DNA of 64,000 nucleotides from assembly GCF_900116765.1 (NCBI RefSeq), contig NZ_UETC01000013.1:56931-120930 (forward strand), read 5' to 3'. Origin of the DNA: Jannaschia seohaensis. Lineage in GTDB: Bacteria; Pseudomonadota; Alphaproteobacteria; Rhodobacterales; Rhodobacteraceae. Shown here piece after piece: positions 26,109 to 35,663 of the stretch. The position numbers and the translations under genes are program-made. The number at the start of each line of letters is the position of its first letter. The first letter of the stretch is position 1. The notes beneath the pieces are model-generated. The model had not been told where the DNA came from, did no database searches, and worked only from the letters and a program-made list of their open reading frames with translations.

Positions 26109-26738
26109 TTACTCCGCGACAGCGTCGCTCAGGATTAAGGCACCGGCGCCGCCGATCATAACCGCGGCGCCGCGATTAAGCTTTCTGAGAGCTGTAGGGC
26201 TGACCAGGATGGCGCGCAGGCGCGACGCCATGATCGCATAGGGCATCAGAACCGCAACAAGAGTGCATATTGTGAGCATGCTCAGAAAGAGCCAATCGAG
26301 CACTCCCACGGCCTCCATGTCGATCACGTTCGGCACGAGCGCGAGGTAAAAGACGACAGTCTTCGGGTTGCCTAGCGTAACGGCGAGACCACTTGCAGCG
26401 GCTCGCCACCCGCCCTTCGTCGCGATCTCGGCCGCATCAGGCTGCGTCGCTTCGGCGGTCCAGAAGCCCCATGCTAGGTAAAGCAGATAAAGGCCACCCG
26501 CGATCTTGATGACGAAGAATACTCCTGTCGCTGCGGCAGCGACCGCGGAAAGGCCAAGAATCGCAATCGAGAGAAACAGCACGTCACCGAACGCGAGACC
26601 CAGAACAAAAGGCAGAGAGGCTCGCGTTCCAGTGCCCATGGCCCGACCAACCACGGCCGCAACGCCGGGACCCGGGATAACGGCCGCAATGCCGAGGGCA
26701 ATGACGTAGGCGAAGAATGGCGTCATTCCTTCAATCAT
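26109..26738 (-). CDS. LysE/RhtB-family amino acid exporter
   Basis: A 209-residue membrane protein with six hydrophobic segments and the LysE hallmarks IPGPGVAAVVGRAMGTG (residues 21-37), PFVLGLAFGDVLF and GLAVTLGNPKTVVFYLAL. It is expected to export an amino acid or derivative. The racemase remnant downstream suggests an aspartate-like substrate, though this is weak. It appears intact. Confidence 0.85.
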   Translation of the reverse strand: MIEGMTPFFAYVIALGIAAVIPGPGVAAVVGRAMGTGTRASLPFVLGLAFGDVLFLSIAILGLSAVAAAATGVFFVIKIAGGLYLLYLAWGFWTAEATQPDAAEIATKGGWRAAASGLAVTLGNPKTVVFYLALVPNVIDMEAVGVLDWLFLSMLTICTLVAVLMPYAIMASRLRAILVSPTALRKLNRGAAVMIGGAGALILSDAVAE

Positions 26739-26865
26739 GATGTATCCGTGTTTTGGTTGCGGGGGCGGCAGAATTGAGCTTGGCTACTGCAACGCCAAAA
26801 CGTTTGTAACCCGCCGGCATGTCGTTCTTCGAGATAAATGCGGGGCCTCTGCTGGACTTGCGAAG

Positions 26866-27270
26866 TTAATGATCTCCACCGCCGTATATCCACATAGGAA
26901 CTACGGCGTTTGTCTTCTTGAAGCCAACGATTTCATAAAAATCAGCCGCTTCTGAAACCGCCAAAAGGGTCTGTTGGTGAAAATCTCGATATTTAGCGAG
27001 CATTCGATGCATCAGATCTCGTCCGATCCCTTTGCCTTGATACTCGGGATGAACCAAAAGATGTGGATAATACACTACTAGACTTCCATCCGATATTGCG
27101 TTTCCAAGTCCGACCAACCGATCTCTTTCGTACGCGCATTCCAGATGATCGGAGCCTTCAAGCGCCTTCATCAATCGATCAGGCTCTTCTGCCGAACTCC
27201 AGCCATTCGCTGAATAGAGCGAAATCACCTGTTGTCTTTCCGGAACAACTCCACTTCTAAATTTTATCAC
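26866..27270 (-). CDS. GNAT-family N-acetyltransferase
   Basis: A 134-residue GNAT protein with the acetyl-CoA binding motif LLVHPEYQGKGIGRDLMHRM (Q/R-x-x-G-x-G/A in QGKGIG) and a closing DFYEIVGFKKTN. Length is normal for the small single-domain type. Substrate unknown. Codon use is more AT-rich than in the catabolic islands, suggesting acquisition. Confidence 0.82.
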   Translation of the reverse strand: MIKFRSGVVPERQQVISLYSANGWSSAEEPDRLMKALEGSDHLECAYERDRLVGLGNAISDGSLVVYYPHLLVHPEYQGKGIGRDLMHRMLAKYRDFHQQTLLAVSEAADFYEIVGFKKTNAVVPMWIYGGGDH

Positions 27271-27426
27271 ATCGTACCTTTGCCATGACTATGATCCAGA
27301 TTACTTCTTAGACTGGGCTTCTTTAGAAACTCACCGCATGACGAGCTGCCACGCTTTAGCTCGAAAGTTTTGATTACAATTATTTACGACATCTAGAGGC
27401 CTGAATATCCCTCCGCTTCTCTTTCC

Positions 27427-28071
27427 CTATTTTCGTAATGCCCCCAATGGCGGCGCGCTGGCGATTGGCCGGCCGCCGCGTGGGCGGCTCATCACCAAAA
27501 CTTCCATTCCTGCTTTTTTTCCAGTAATCTCAACCATGAAACCAACCTTCTTAGCGAGCGTCAAGGATCGATCGTGGCTCGGGTGCAAGATGCAAAACGT
27601 TGTACGATCTGATAGATTTTTATCTGACCAGTCCAGAATGCCACGGACAGCTTCAAGCGCATAACCAAGCCCTTGAGCTTGAGTGTGAAATGCCCAGCCA
27701 ACTTCAGGTACGCAATTCATGTTCATATCGAGGTCGCGTTTGAAATCGGCAAATCCCACCTCGCCGAGAAAATTTCCCGACACTTTGTCGCAAACCGCCC
27801 AATAGCCGTAGCCGAAGTGATGCCAGAGACCTGCGTAGGTCAGGATACGGCTCCAGCTTTGTGTCACTGTCGCGGTTTGTCCGGAGATAAGCCTGACAAC
27901 CTCAGGGTCACCCCACATTGTGGCACTATCTTCAAGGTCGGTCGCCAAGTGACCGCGAAGGATCAAGCGTTCTGTCTCCAATGCTGGAATTTGCGCTCCG
28001 GGATGTGCTATATGACCAATCAATGCTCTGGGCCCTGGTTCGAGAGTATCGGTACTGCGCTGTCCTTCCAA
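27427..28071 (-). CDS. RimJ/RimL-like GNAT acetyltransferase
   Basis: A GNAT protein of the ribosomal-protein/small-molecule type, with the ETERLILRG start, YWAVCDKVSGNFLGEVGF, the acetyl-CoA site WAFHTQAQGLGYALEAV, and HDRSLTLAKKVGF. The only upstream start in frame is TTG at 28071, and the first 28 residues do not look native, so the true start is uncertain. The protein is up to 214 residues. Confidence 0.78.
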   Translation of the reverse strand: MEGQRSTDTLEPGPRALIGHIAHPGAQIPALETERLILRGHLATDLEDSATMWGDPEVVRLISGQTATVTQSWSRILTYAGLWHHFGYGYWAVCDKVSGNFLGEVGFADFKRDLDMNMNCVPEVGWAFHTQAQGLGYALEAVRGILDWSDKNLSDRTTFCILHPSHDRSLTLAKKVGFMVEITGKKAGMEVLVMSRPRGGRPIASAPPLGALRK

Positions 28072-28397
28072 TGTCTCGATGAAAGGGCATCTAATCGCGC
28101 GCCGAAGATTTTCTTGGACCGTATATCAATTCACGACCCTCTGTATTGTAGAAAATCGCCCTCCGTAACCTCTCCAACTCGTGGCCATTGCCGATCAAAG
28201 AAGCTCGGGGTTTTCAGAAACACCACTGGATTTCTTCACTGTCCTTAGCTCCAGGGCCGGTGACCTCCGTACCGGCCTGCTTGTCGCTTTCGCGCAGTCG
28301 CAAGCTGAACCAGTAGTTCGGATGAATGCTGCCACGGTGCCACGGTTTCGTCACTTTGATCCGGTTCAGCATTTCCCATTGAAAGTATCATAAAACA
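28072..28397. other. gap without a recognisable gene
   Basis: Only short frames are present. The right end (28380-28420) is strongly A-rich and lies at the broken start of the quinone oxidoreductase pseudogene. Nothing else is recognisable. Confidence 0.5.
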
Positions 28398-29364
28398 ATG
28401 ATAAAAAATACAAAAATGAGGAACTACTCGTTTTCAGGAGCTTCGGCACACCGCAATCAGTCATTGAGCTTAAGCAAACGACGGTGCCCGAACTCGCCCC
28501 CGGACTGCTATGTGTCGCAGCGTCATATGTCCCGATAAATCCCTCCGATCTGATCCAGGTTACCGGTGCTTACAGCCACAGGATCCAGCTGCCGGGCATC
28601 ATGAGGTATAAAGGGGTTGGGTGCGTGATTGAGGCAGAAGGTGAATGTTACCATCTACTTGAACGTCATGTTCTGCCCTTGCGGGGCGATGGAACCTGGC
28701 AGACACGAGTGGACTGCCCTGCATGGTCCGTGGTGACAGTTCCGGACAGCGTTCCGGATTTGGTTGCCGCGCGGGGATTCATCAACCCGCTTGCGGCTTT
28801 TCTGATGCTTCGGCTCTGGCCGGTCAGGGGCAAAACCGTTTACTGAGCGCGGCCGGGTCGAGTTGCGCTGAATACCTGGGACGTTGGGCCATTCATCAGG
28901 AAGCGTGCCGCGTGATCGGGAAATACCGATCAGAAGTTAGGGCGGAACGACTCCTCCGCATGGGAATCGAAGCGATCAGGATCTCCGACAGAGACACGAT
29001 TTCTGATGCGGCTCGTCACTCAAACATCGTTTTCGACGCCGTAGGCGGAGAGGTCGCAAGCGGCGTTCTCCATCGCATGCGGTCGGATGCCGATTTCGTT
29101 GCTTTTGGCCTGTTGAGCGGCACACCGGTAACGGTCCACGCCGAAAGCCAGGCAAGATATCACCGGTTCCATCTTCGCGATCATCTTTCTTCCATGGATC
29201 AGGAAGAGATGCGCAAAGCCTATGCGGAAATCTGGCCGTGGCTGGCAGTTGCACCGCCGTCAGCCCCAAAAGTCTTCGCCGCAAAGGAATGGCGCGAAGC
29301 TCTGTCAGAGGCGGAACGTCCCGGCGGATGCAAGCCGGTTCTTGATATGACCGTCCTTGAATAG
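28398..29364 (+). pseudogene. frameshifted quinone oxidoreductase (MDR family, trans-2-enoyl reductase-like)
   Basis: Two frames together encode one medium-chain reductase. The first (to 28846) has VPELAPGLL, YVPINPSDLIQVTGAY and ARGFINPLAAFLM. It breaks near 28840 after GKTV, and the second frame carries on with LLSAAGSSCAEYLGRWA and NIVFDAVGGEV to 29364. A further shift lies at the start: the ATG at 28398 is out of frame with the conserved N terminus, and the break is next to A-runs (28402-28416). Two shifts make a sequencing error unlikely to explain everything. The gene is probably dead. Confidence 0.82.
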
Positions 29365-29479
29365 CCGGCGGGGCCTGATAATTCCCGGCGGCCGAAAACC
29401 GTAAAGAACGGGAAGCCTTGGGTCGTGCGGATCCGTACAGGCGCCGGACAACGCACGCATCCATGAGACAAAGCAGAAG

Positions 29480-29770
29480 CTAGTCATGGTGGAAGTGGTG
29501 AAGCCAGCATGTATCGACGAATTTCTCCATGCCGGGCGGAATGTGAGGGACTGTCCAGTCCGAACCTGCAAAGTTGCACAGGCTGTCCTCGCTTTCCCAG
29601 ACCGTGATCATGGCATAGTCATCCGGCGCATTGGATGACGGGAAGCCGACCGTGACATGCGAACACCCGGCACAACCGGCCACCGAGGCCCGTGCGACTG
29701 TTTTGAATAATGGCTCGAACTCTTCGCGTAGAGCCGGCACGATGCGCACGATGTATACGCGTGTGATCAC
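29480..29770 (-). CDS. antibiotic biosynthesis monooxygenase (ABM)-like protein
   Basis: This 96-residue protein fits the dimeric ferredoxin-like ABM fold: RVYIVRIVPALREEFEPLF, then GCAGCSHVTVGF and YAMITVWESEDSL. The start is GTG. Family members are cofactor-free monooxygenases or small stress proteins. It lies next to the AraC gene, on the same strand, 103 bp downstream of it, and may be regulated by it. Confidence 0.65.
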   Translation of the reverse strand: MITRVYIVRIVPALREEFEPLFKTVARASVAGCAGCSHVTVGFPSSNAPDDYAMITVWESEDSLCNFAGSDWTVPHIPPGMEKFVDTCWLHHFHHD

Positions 29771-29873
29771 AAAGGCATCCTCGTCAAGCTTTCGGGCGAT
29801 AACTCAATGCGACCCGAAGTGTGACGGCCTTGTATGCACATGCTGGGATCTTAAGATTGTAAGAAATTGACCT

Positions 29874-30683
29874 TCAGAGGTGCCGGATAATCGCACCTGG
29901 GGTGACTCCGTAACGGCGCCGGTACTGTCGGATCAGGTGCGCCTGGTCGTAAAATCCCGAAGCCACCGCGGCTTCTGCCGCAGGGACCTTTTGCAGCAAA
30001 AGGCGGTGCGCTTTTTCAGTGCGTGCCTTGAGAACGAGACCGTGCGGTGTCTGTCCAGTCGCCCGACGCGTTGCCCGGATCAAATATGATTTGCTCAGCT
30101 GCACCGTGTTGGCCAATGTGGAAAGGCTGATTTCATCTTCATTTTCGACTGCTGCAGAAATTTTTTCCTTCAAAAGTTTGATAGCACTCGCTTCACTTCC
30201 CGCTTTATGAAATTGCGCTTTGCCATATCGGACAAAGCAGAGCGCGAGGGCATCGTGCACTGCTTCTTCAACTCTTAATTTCCAATTCAGCTCTTGTGGT
30301 TGGTTGAGCACACCTGCAAGTCGAGCGAGCGCTTGAGACACGAGCATGCTCCGATCCTCCGGAGCAACAGCCGGAAACCCATGCAGTTTGCGCAACCCCA
30401 GAATTTGGTGGACCGCGCCCTCCGAGGCGTAAATCATATTATAGCGAAGGAGGCTGGTTGGGGAAAAACCGTTATGTGGCTCTTCGGGATTCATGAGAGA
30501 TAGAGTGCCAGGAGGTAGAAGCGTTCTTTCACCTCGGAAATCGTATCCGGCAACCCCCTCGGCGATCGCACCGATTGCAAAGCCTTCGTGCGAATGTCGC
30601 CCGAAGGTCTCGTTTGTAAAAGATGCCTCAAGAACTTCGACCCCGTGAAGCCAGGCAAGATGGTGATATCGGCTTTTTGTCAT
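29874..30683 (-). CDS. AraC-family transcriptional regulator
   Basis: A 269-residue regulator with an N-terminal cupin (GRHSHEGFAIGAIAEGVAGY, LLPPGTLSLMNPEEPH) and a C-terminal double helix-turn-helix (SLSTLANTVQLSKSYLIRA, then AVASGFYDQAHLIRQYRRR and GVTPGAI). ATG at 30683 is preferred to a TTG four codons earlier. Proteins of this type often control exporter genes. The target here is not obvious; the quinone reductase pseudogene and ABM gene are the nearest candidates. Confidence 0.88.
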   Translation of the reverse strand: MTKSRYHHLAWLHGVEVLEASFTNETFGRHSHEGFAIGAIAEGVAGYDFRGERTLLPPGTLSLMNPEEPHNGFSPTSLLRYNMIYASEGAVHQILGLRKLHGFPAVAPEDRSMLVSQALARLAGVLNQPQELNWKLRVEEAVHDALALCFVRYGKAQFHKAGSEASAIKLLKEKISAAVENEDEISLSTLANTVQLSKSYLIRATRRATGQTPHGLVLKARTEKAHRLLLQKVPAAEAAVASGFYDQAHLIRQYRRRYGVTPGAIIRHL

Positions 30684-31080
30684 GATGTCCGCCAAACAGA
30701 GATTACTCGATACCGGGAGCGCGCGGAATTTGCATTTCTGAATTTCTATCTATTCTGTAGCTGTCTCGGTGACGAATACGTCGAGGTTAAGCAAGCCTTC
30801 GTCGACATGGTCGTGCGGATGCCAGACAAACCCCATCGACCTCTACGACCACTCACTCTATTGACGTTGGATACAGTGCGGGATCCCAGTTTTCAGAAGA
30901 AATTCCAGGATTACTTGCTGGGTTGCCGGTCTCTCGGTCACTGCACCCCTCCGATCGTAGTTTGTTTACCTCCGAGACCGGCTTACGGCCTCAGCCCGGT
31001 GTGCGCCGCCCCGTAAACCCGAGTCGTCTCCGGAGTTCAAACCCTTGTTTTCGGCATTACGCTGGGGAAGCGGTGTTGCC
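30684..31080. other. gap without a recognisable gene
   Basis: This stretch of about 400 bp upstream of the AraC gene holds no frame with a believable product. It must contain the AraC promoter. The right end is the convergent 3' flank of the next LysR gene. Confidence 0.5.
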
Positions 31081-32004
31081 CTATGTTTCAGGGCGACCGA
31101 GAGCGCCTTGAGCGTTCGAACCCGCGAGTTCCAAAGCAAGCAGATCCCAGATCCTTTTAATGCGCGCGCTGCGTCGCAGGGCATCCGGCGCCGCGAGCCA
31201 CATTGGAATCGATGGAAGACCCGGCTGGAAGTCCAACTGAGTCACGCTTGGCTCACGATCACCGATACACTGCTGCATCGCTCCGACACCGCACCCGGCA
31301 CAGACCAGCTGCCAGTAGACGGCCTGGTCATCACAACGCACGCTGAAGAAGCTTCTACCCACCTGCAGACCCAAGTTTCTCATCGCTCGAATGATCGAGT
31401 CGGACTTGTCGAATCCGACGAAAGGCATCGTCTTCAAATCTTCAACGGACCCGGGTTGCCCGTAGTCATCCAACAACGCACGTGATGCATACAGGGCAAG
31501 AGGCTGGTCGGCGACATGCTTCGTCACGATGTCGAGCTGTGTCGGGCGATACATGCGGATGGCGATATCTGCCTCTCGAAAGACAAGATTTTCAACAGTA
31601 TCCGTCGGATAAAGCTCAACATCTATGTTTGGCTCTCGGCGTCGTATTTTGGCGATGACTGGCGGCAACAGGTAATTCGACACAACAACGCTTGCCGTAA
31701 TCCGCACCGTACCGGACGGAAGACCATCTTCGCCGTTGGCGAGCTGCTCGAGGCGCGCGGCTGCAACCGCCATCTCCCGAGCCGGCTCGAGGAGCGTCAT
31801 CCCGGCTTCGCTCAGACTGAGGCCGGTCAGATCCCGCACGAACAAATCGACGCCGAGCGCCGCCTCCATAGCTTTGATGTGCCGTCCCACGGTCGGCTGG
31901 CTCTGTCCCAGCCGCCGTGCCGCGCCGGTTAGCGAGCCTGCCTCCGCGACTGCAAAGAAGGTTTTCAGGTGCGTCCAGTCCAGGCTTCTGAGTGCTTTGT
32001 CCAT
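31081..32004 (-). CDS. LysR-type transcriptional regulator
   Basis: A 307-residue LysR regulator. The DNA-binding domain has DWTHLKTFFAVAEAGSLTGA and LGQSQPTVGRHIKAMEAAL; the effector domain has SGTVRITASVVVSNYLLPPV. The start at 32004 was chosen because the 14 residues before it do not belong to the fold. It is divergent from the NmrA-like reductase gene with a 92-bp gap and is the likely regulator of that gene. Confidence 0.88.
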   Translation of the reverse strand: MDKALRSLDWTHLKTFFAVAEAGSLTGAARRLGQSQPTVGRHIKAMEAALGVDLFVRDLTGLSLSEAGMTLLEPAREMAVAAARLEQLANGEDGLPSGTVRITASVVVSNYLLPPVIAKIRRREPNIDVELYPTDTVENLVFREADIAIRMYRPTQLDIVTKHVADQPLALYASRALLDDYGQPGSVEDLKTMPFVGFDKSDSIIRAMRNLGLQVGRSFFSVRCDDQAVYWQLVCAGCGVGAMQQCIGDREPSVTQLDFQPGLPSIPMWLAAPDALRRSARIKRIWDLLALELAGSNAQGALGRPET

Positions 32005-32096
32005 GCAAAAATGAATATCGAAGAAAGAATTCTGGTCAATCCACATTCAAAGTTGTCGCTCTTAGCTTGGCGTTATCTGAAGCAAGGAGATCAGCG

Positions 32097-32972
32097 ATGA
32101 AAGGCACAGTTCTCGTTCTCGGCGCGTCCGGAAAAGTCGGGCGCCACAGCAGCAAGGCGTTCCAAGACAAGGGGTGGACCGTGAAAACCTTCAATCGTCG
32201 GAAGGATGACATGGTCGAAGCAGCAAAGGGTGTCGACGTGATCGTGAACGGGCTGAACCCGCCGAACTATCACGACTGGAAGACGATCCTCCCCGCTGTC
32301 ACGCGCGACGTCATCAAGGCCGCCTCGACGAGCGGAGCAACGGTCATTCTTCCCGGCAACGTCTACCATTTCGGAGATCAGCCGGGCACCTGGTCCGAAC
32401 ATACGCCTGCAAAACCCGTCAGCCAGAAAGGGCGGATCCGGCTGGATTTGGAACGCACCTACAAGGAGAGCGGCGTCCAGACCATCGTGTTGCGCGGCGG
32501 CAACTTCATCGACCCCGATGGGCAGGATTGCGTGCTGTCCACGATCTATCTGCGCAGCATCCGGAAAGGAAAGATTACCCTACCGGGCCCCAAGTCCACA
32601 CGCCAAGCTTTCTGCTACTTGCCCGACTGGGCGCGCGCCGCAGCTGAGCTGGCGGAGATGCGAGGCCGCCTCGGCCGGTTCGAAGACATCCCGTTTCCAG
32701 GACACACCCTATCTGCCGAGCAGATAAAAGAGATTCTTGAGCAGGCTCTCAATCGCAAGCTGGGCTTCACGAAATTTCCGTGGCCAGTTCTCACCCTGCT
32801 GTCACCGGTCTGGGAGCTTGCACGCGAAGCCAAGGAAATGCGCTATCTCTGGAACACAGATCACGCTCTGAGTGATGAGACGTTCACGTCCCTGTTGCCA
32901 AAATTCTCCGGGACTGCCGTCGAAACCGCACTGGTTTCGGCGCTCCCTCCCGGGGTGGCACCGACGCAGTAG
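32097..32972 (+). CDS. NAD(P)-binding epimerase/NmrA-like reductase
   Basis: This 291-residue protein has the Rossmann motif VLVLGASGKVGRHSSKAF at its N terminus, then VDVIVNGLNPPNY and a Tyr-containing GNVYHFGDQPGTW. It is an atypical SDR of the NmrA/epimerase type. The catalytic tyrosine cannot be assigned safely. It is divergent from a LysR gene, as in many redox- or quinone-responsive pairs. Substrate unknown. Confidence 0.82.
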   Translation: MKGTVLVLGASGKVGRHSSKAFQDKGWTVKTFNRRKDDMVEAAKGVDVIVNGLNPPNYHDWKTILPAVTRDVIKAASTSGATVILPGNVYHFGDQPGTWSEHTPAKPVSQKGRIRLDLERTYKESGVQTIVLRGGNFIDPDGQDCVLSTIYLRSIRKGKITLPGPKSTRQAFCYLPDWARAAAELAEMRGRLGRFEDIPFPGHTLSAEQIKEILEQALNRKLGFTKFPWPVLTLLSPVWELAREAKEMRYLWNTDHALSDETFTSLLPKFSGTAVETALVSALPPGVAPTQ

Positions 32973-33220
32973 CGCACTCCGATATTCGGTGGACAGCGCG
33001 AGAGGATGCGCGGGTCTCGTTCAATTTTCTCCAATACGGCGATGCGACTGAGCGGCAATCATCCCGAAGAAACTTAGAACGTGTTTAGGGTCGAACTGTC
33101 CATCAACCGAAATCTGCTTGGTCCTATCCAAGGCATTTGACGTCGAGATTACGGGACAAAGATCTAGCGACCGCTGAAATTAGGTGCTGCCGGGATAATC
33201 GGTCGGTGAAAGGAAGGCAC

Positions 33221-34873
33221 ATGCCAAACATCGACAGGGAAATGGCTGAATTTGATGTTGTGATTGTTGGTGCCGGGCCCGCCGGGCTCTCTGCCGCGAT
33301 CCGCCTTAAGCAGCTTGATGCGGAGCTTGAGGTCGTCGTTCTTGAGAAAGGCAGCGAGGTCGGCGCGCACATTCTGTCCGGTGCCGTGCTGGATCCTTCG
33401 GGGCTAAATGCGTTGATCCCTGACTGGAAGAAAAAAGGGGCGCCGCTGAATGTGCCCGTGAAAGAGGACAACCTCTACATTCTGGGCGAGGCCGGTCGGT
33501 TGCGTGTCCCGAACGTCATCATGCCACCGCTGATGAGCAACCACGGCAACTACATCGTGTCGATGGGCAACGTCTGCCGCTGGATGGCCGAACAGGCCGA
33601 GGAACTGGGCGTTGAGATATTCCCCGGAATGGCTTGTTCGGAGCTGGTCTATCGCGACGATGGCAGCCTCAAGGGCGTGGTCGCCGGTGAGTTCGGTAAG
33701 GATCCCGACGGATCTCATGGGCCCTCATATGAACTGGGGATGGAACTGCATGGCAAATACGTCTTCCTGTCCGAAGGCGTGCGTGGGTCATTGTCCAAAC
33801 AGGTGATCTCCAGGTACGACCTCGATGCCAGGTCAGACGTGCCGAAATTCGGCATCGGCTTGAAGGAAATCTGGGAAGTCGACCCCGAAAAGCACAACGA
33901 AGGCGAAGTGACCCATTCGATGGGCTGGCCGCTGGGGTTCGGGGTCGGCGGTGGGTCCTTCGTTTATCATCTTGATAACAAGCAAGTTTACGTGGGCTAC
34001 ATTATCGACCTGAACTACAAGAACCCCTATCTGTCGCCCTATATGGAATTCCAGCGGTTCAAGCATCACCCGATGATTGCCGACCTGCTGAAAGGCGGAC
34101 GTCGCGTGGCCTATGGCGCGCGTGCGGTGACCAAGGGCGGGTTCCAATCGATCCCCGAAGTGGCTTTTCCTGGCGGTGCGCTTTTAGGCTGTTCGGCCGG
34201 TCTGGTGAACCTGCCGCGGATCAAGGGCAACCACAACGCTATGTACTCTGGCATCGCCGCCGCAGAGGCCGCGCATGCCGCGATTGCCGAAGGCCGGTCA
34301 GGTGACACGCTCAGCGACTACACAAGGGAACTGCGCGACGGGCCGGTGGGCGACGACCTGAAAATCGTCCGCAATGTCGCCCCCTTCAACGCGAAATACG
34401 GCCCGCTGGGTGGATTGTTGCTGGGCGGCTTTGACATGTGGTTCCAGACGATCTTCAAGACGACGATCTTCGGCACGCTGTCGCATGGCAAAACCGACGC
34501 CGAAGCAACCGAGCCGGCCAGCAAGCACAAGCCCATCGACTACCCCAAACCCGATGGCAAGCTCAGCTTTGACCGGCTGACGAACGTCAGCTATTCAATG
34601 ACCAACCACGCAGAAAATCAGCCCGCGCATCTGGTGTTGACCGATCCTTCCGTTCCGATCGACGTGAACCTACCGGAATACGCGGAACCGGCGCAGCGCT
34701 ACTGCCCTGCCGGGGTTTACGAGGTGGTCGAGGAAGACGGCGACGATCCACGCTTCGTGATCAACTTTCAGAACTGCGTGCACTGCAAGACCTGCGACAT
34801 CAAGGACCCAAGCCAGAACATCACCTGGGTGGCGCCACAGGGAGGTGACGGGCCGAATTATCCGAACATGTGA
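33221..34873 (+). CDS. electron-transfer flavoprotein-ubiquinone oxidoreductase (ETF-QO)
   Basis: At 550 residues this matches full-length ETF-QO, which passes electrons from ETF to ubiquinone at the inner membrane. FAD binding is seen in FDVVIVGAGPAGLSAAIRL; the 4Fe-4S cysteines are Cys495 (RYCPAGVYE), Cys519, Cys522 and Cys525 (NCVHCKTCD). The start at 33221 has an AGGAAGG ribosome site. No ETF subunit or acyl-CoA dehydrogenase genes are next to it, so its electrons must come from ETF encoded elsewhere. It looks like a core-type gene sitting inside accessory DNA, perhaps a second copy. Confidence 0.94.
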   Translation: MPNIDREMAEFDVVIVGAGPAGLSAAIRLKQLDAELEVVVLEKGSEVGAHILSGAVLDPSGLNALIPDWKKKGAPLNVPVKEDNLYILGEAGRLRVPNVIMPPLMSNHGNYIVSMGNVCRWMAEQAEELGVEIFPGMACSELVYRDDGSLKGVVAGEFGKDPDGSHGPSYELGMELHGKYVFLSEGVRGSLSKQVISRYDLDARSDVPKFGIGLKEIWEVDPEKHNEGEVTHSMGWPLGFGVGGGSFVYHLDNKQVYVGYIIDLNYKNPYLSPYMEFQRFKHHPMIADLLKGGRRVAYGARAVTKGGFQSIPEVAFPGGALLGCSAGLVNLPRIKGNHNAMYSGIAAAEAAHAAIAEGRSGDTLSDYTRELRDGPVGDDLKIVRNVAPFNAKYGPLGGLLLGGFDMWFQTIFKTTIFGTLSHGKTDAEATEPASKHKPIDYPKPDGKLSFDRLTNVSYSMTNHAENQPAHLVLTDPSVPIDVNLPEYAEPAQRYCPAGVYEVVEEDGDDPRFVINFQNCVHCKTCDIKDPSQNITWVAPQGGDGPNYPNM

Positions 34874-35333
34874 GATCCCGCGACATGCTGCGTTTGCCCG
34901 TCTCGGGGCGCGCAAATCCATGCCTGCGGCGCCAAGGTCGCGCGCGGCCCTGAGCGGCGGCACCGCTTTATCGATGGCGCTGACCGGTCCTGTGGGGGCT
35001 GGCCGGCGATGCGCGCGGGCTTTCCTGATGCTGGAGCGTTTTCTCGAAGAGAAGATCGGGAAATAGGCCCTCGTTGAACCTGTCCATCTCTACCAACTCA
35101 TTGTTCGATAAAGCTTGACCGCCTTGAACAGCGTGCTTTTGATGTCCAGTCGGAGCGTATCGATGCCAGGATTGCGCGCCGCCCCTTCGGCACCGGCGCC
35201 GTCTTGCCCTCGCCCATCCCGGAACACACGCCGCCCCAAAGATCGCCGGCACAGTCCTGCATGGACGACAAGCTTGACGCCGCCTGCATCCTAGATCATT
35301 CTATATTTCTAGTTTAATCGATCGGAGTGAATC
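34874..35333. other. gap without a recognisable gene
   Basis: A 460-bp GC-rich stretch between ETF-QO and the ArsR gene. Small frames exist on both strands but have no recognisable motifs. The last 40 bases before the ArsR start (35290-35333) are AT-rich and probably hold its promoter and self-operator. Confidence 0.5.
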
Positions 35334-35663
35334 ATGCTTTCCATCGAAGAGGCCTGCCAAGGCTTTGCTGCGGTCGGCTCGGAACCTCGAATGGGCGTCT
35401 TGCTGGCCATCGTGCAAGCGGGCGAAGATGGGCTGCTGTTTCGGGAGGTCGGCGAGCGCACGGGCATCCCGGCTTCTACCCTGTCTCATCACCTGAGATT
35501 CCTGACGGCCGCGCGGCTCATTGTGCAGGAGCGGCGCGGGCGTGAGACGATCAACCGGCCGAATTTCGAACAGCTGGAACAGCTTTCGGGCTTTATCCTG
35601 AAGACCTGCTGCGCTGCGGTGCCCGGACGCACCGGAAAGGAAAAAAGCGAGGCGGCGAAATGA
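35334..35663 (+). CDS. ArsR-family transcriptional regulator
   Basis: A 109-residue winged-helix repressor with SEPRMGVLLAIVQAG, the recognition helix region TGIPASTLSHHLRFLTAARLI, and a C-terminal pair FILKTCCAAVP. The vicinal cysteines near the C terminus could bind thiophilic metal or metalloid. It overlaps the permease start by 4 bases, so it probably represses its own metal-inducible operon. Confidence 0.87.
   Translation: MLSIEEACQGFAAVGSEPRMGVLLAIVQAGEDGLLFREVGERTGIPASTLSHHLRFLTAARLIVQERRGRETINRPNFEQLEQLSGFILKTCCAAVPGRTGKEKSEAAK

Noticed and set aside
33221..34873. Fatty-acid oxidation operon around ETF-QO
   Set aside because: No ETF subunits, acyl-CoA dehydrogenase or other beta-oxidation genes are adjacent.
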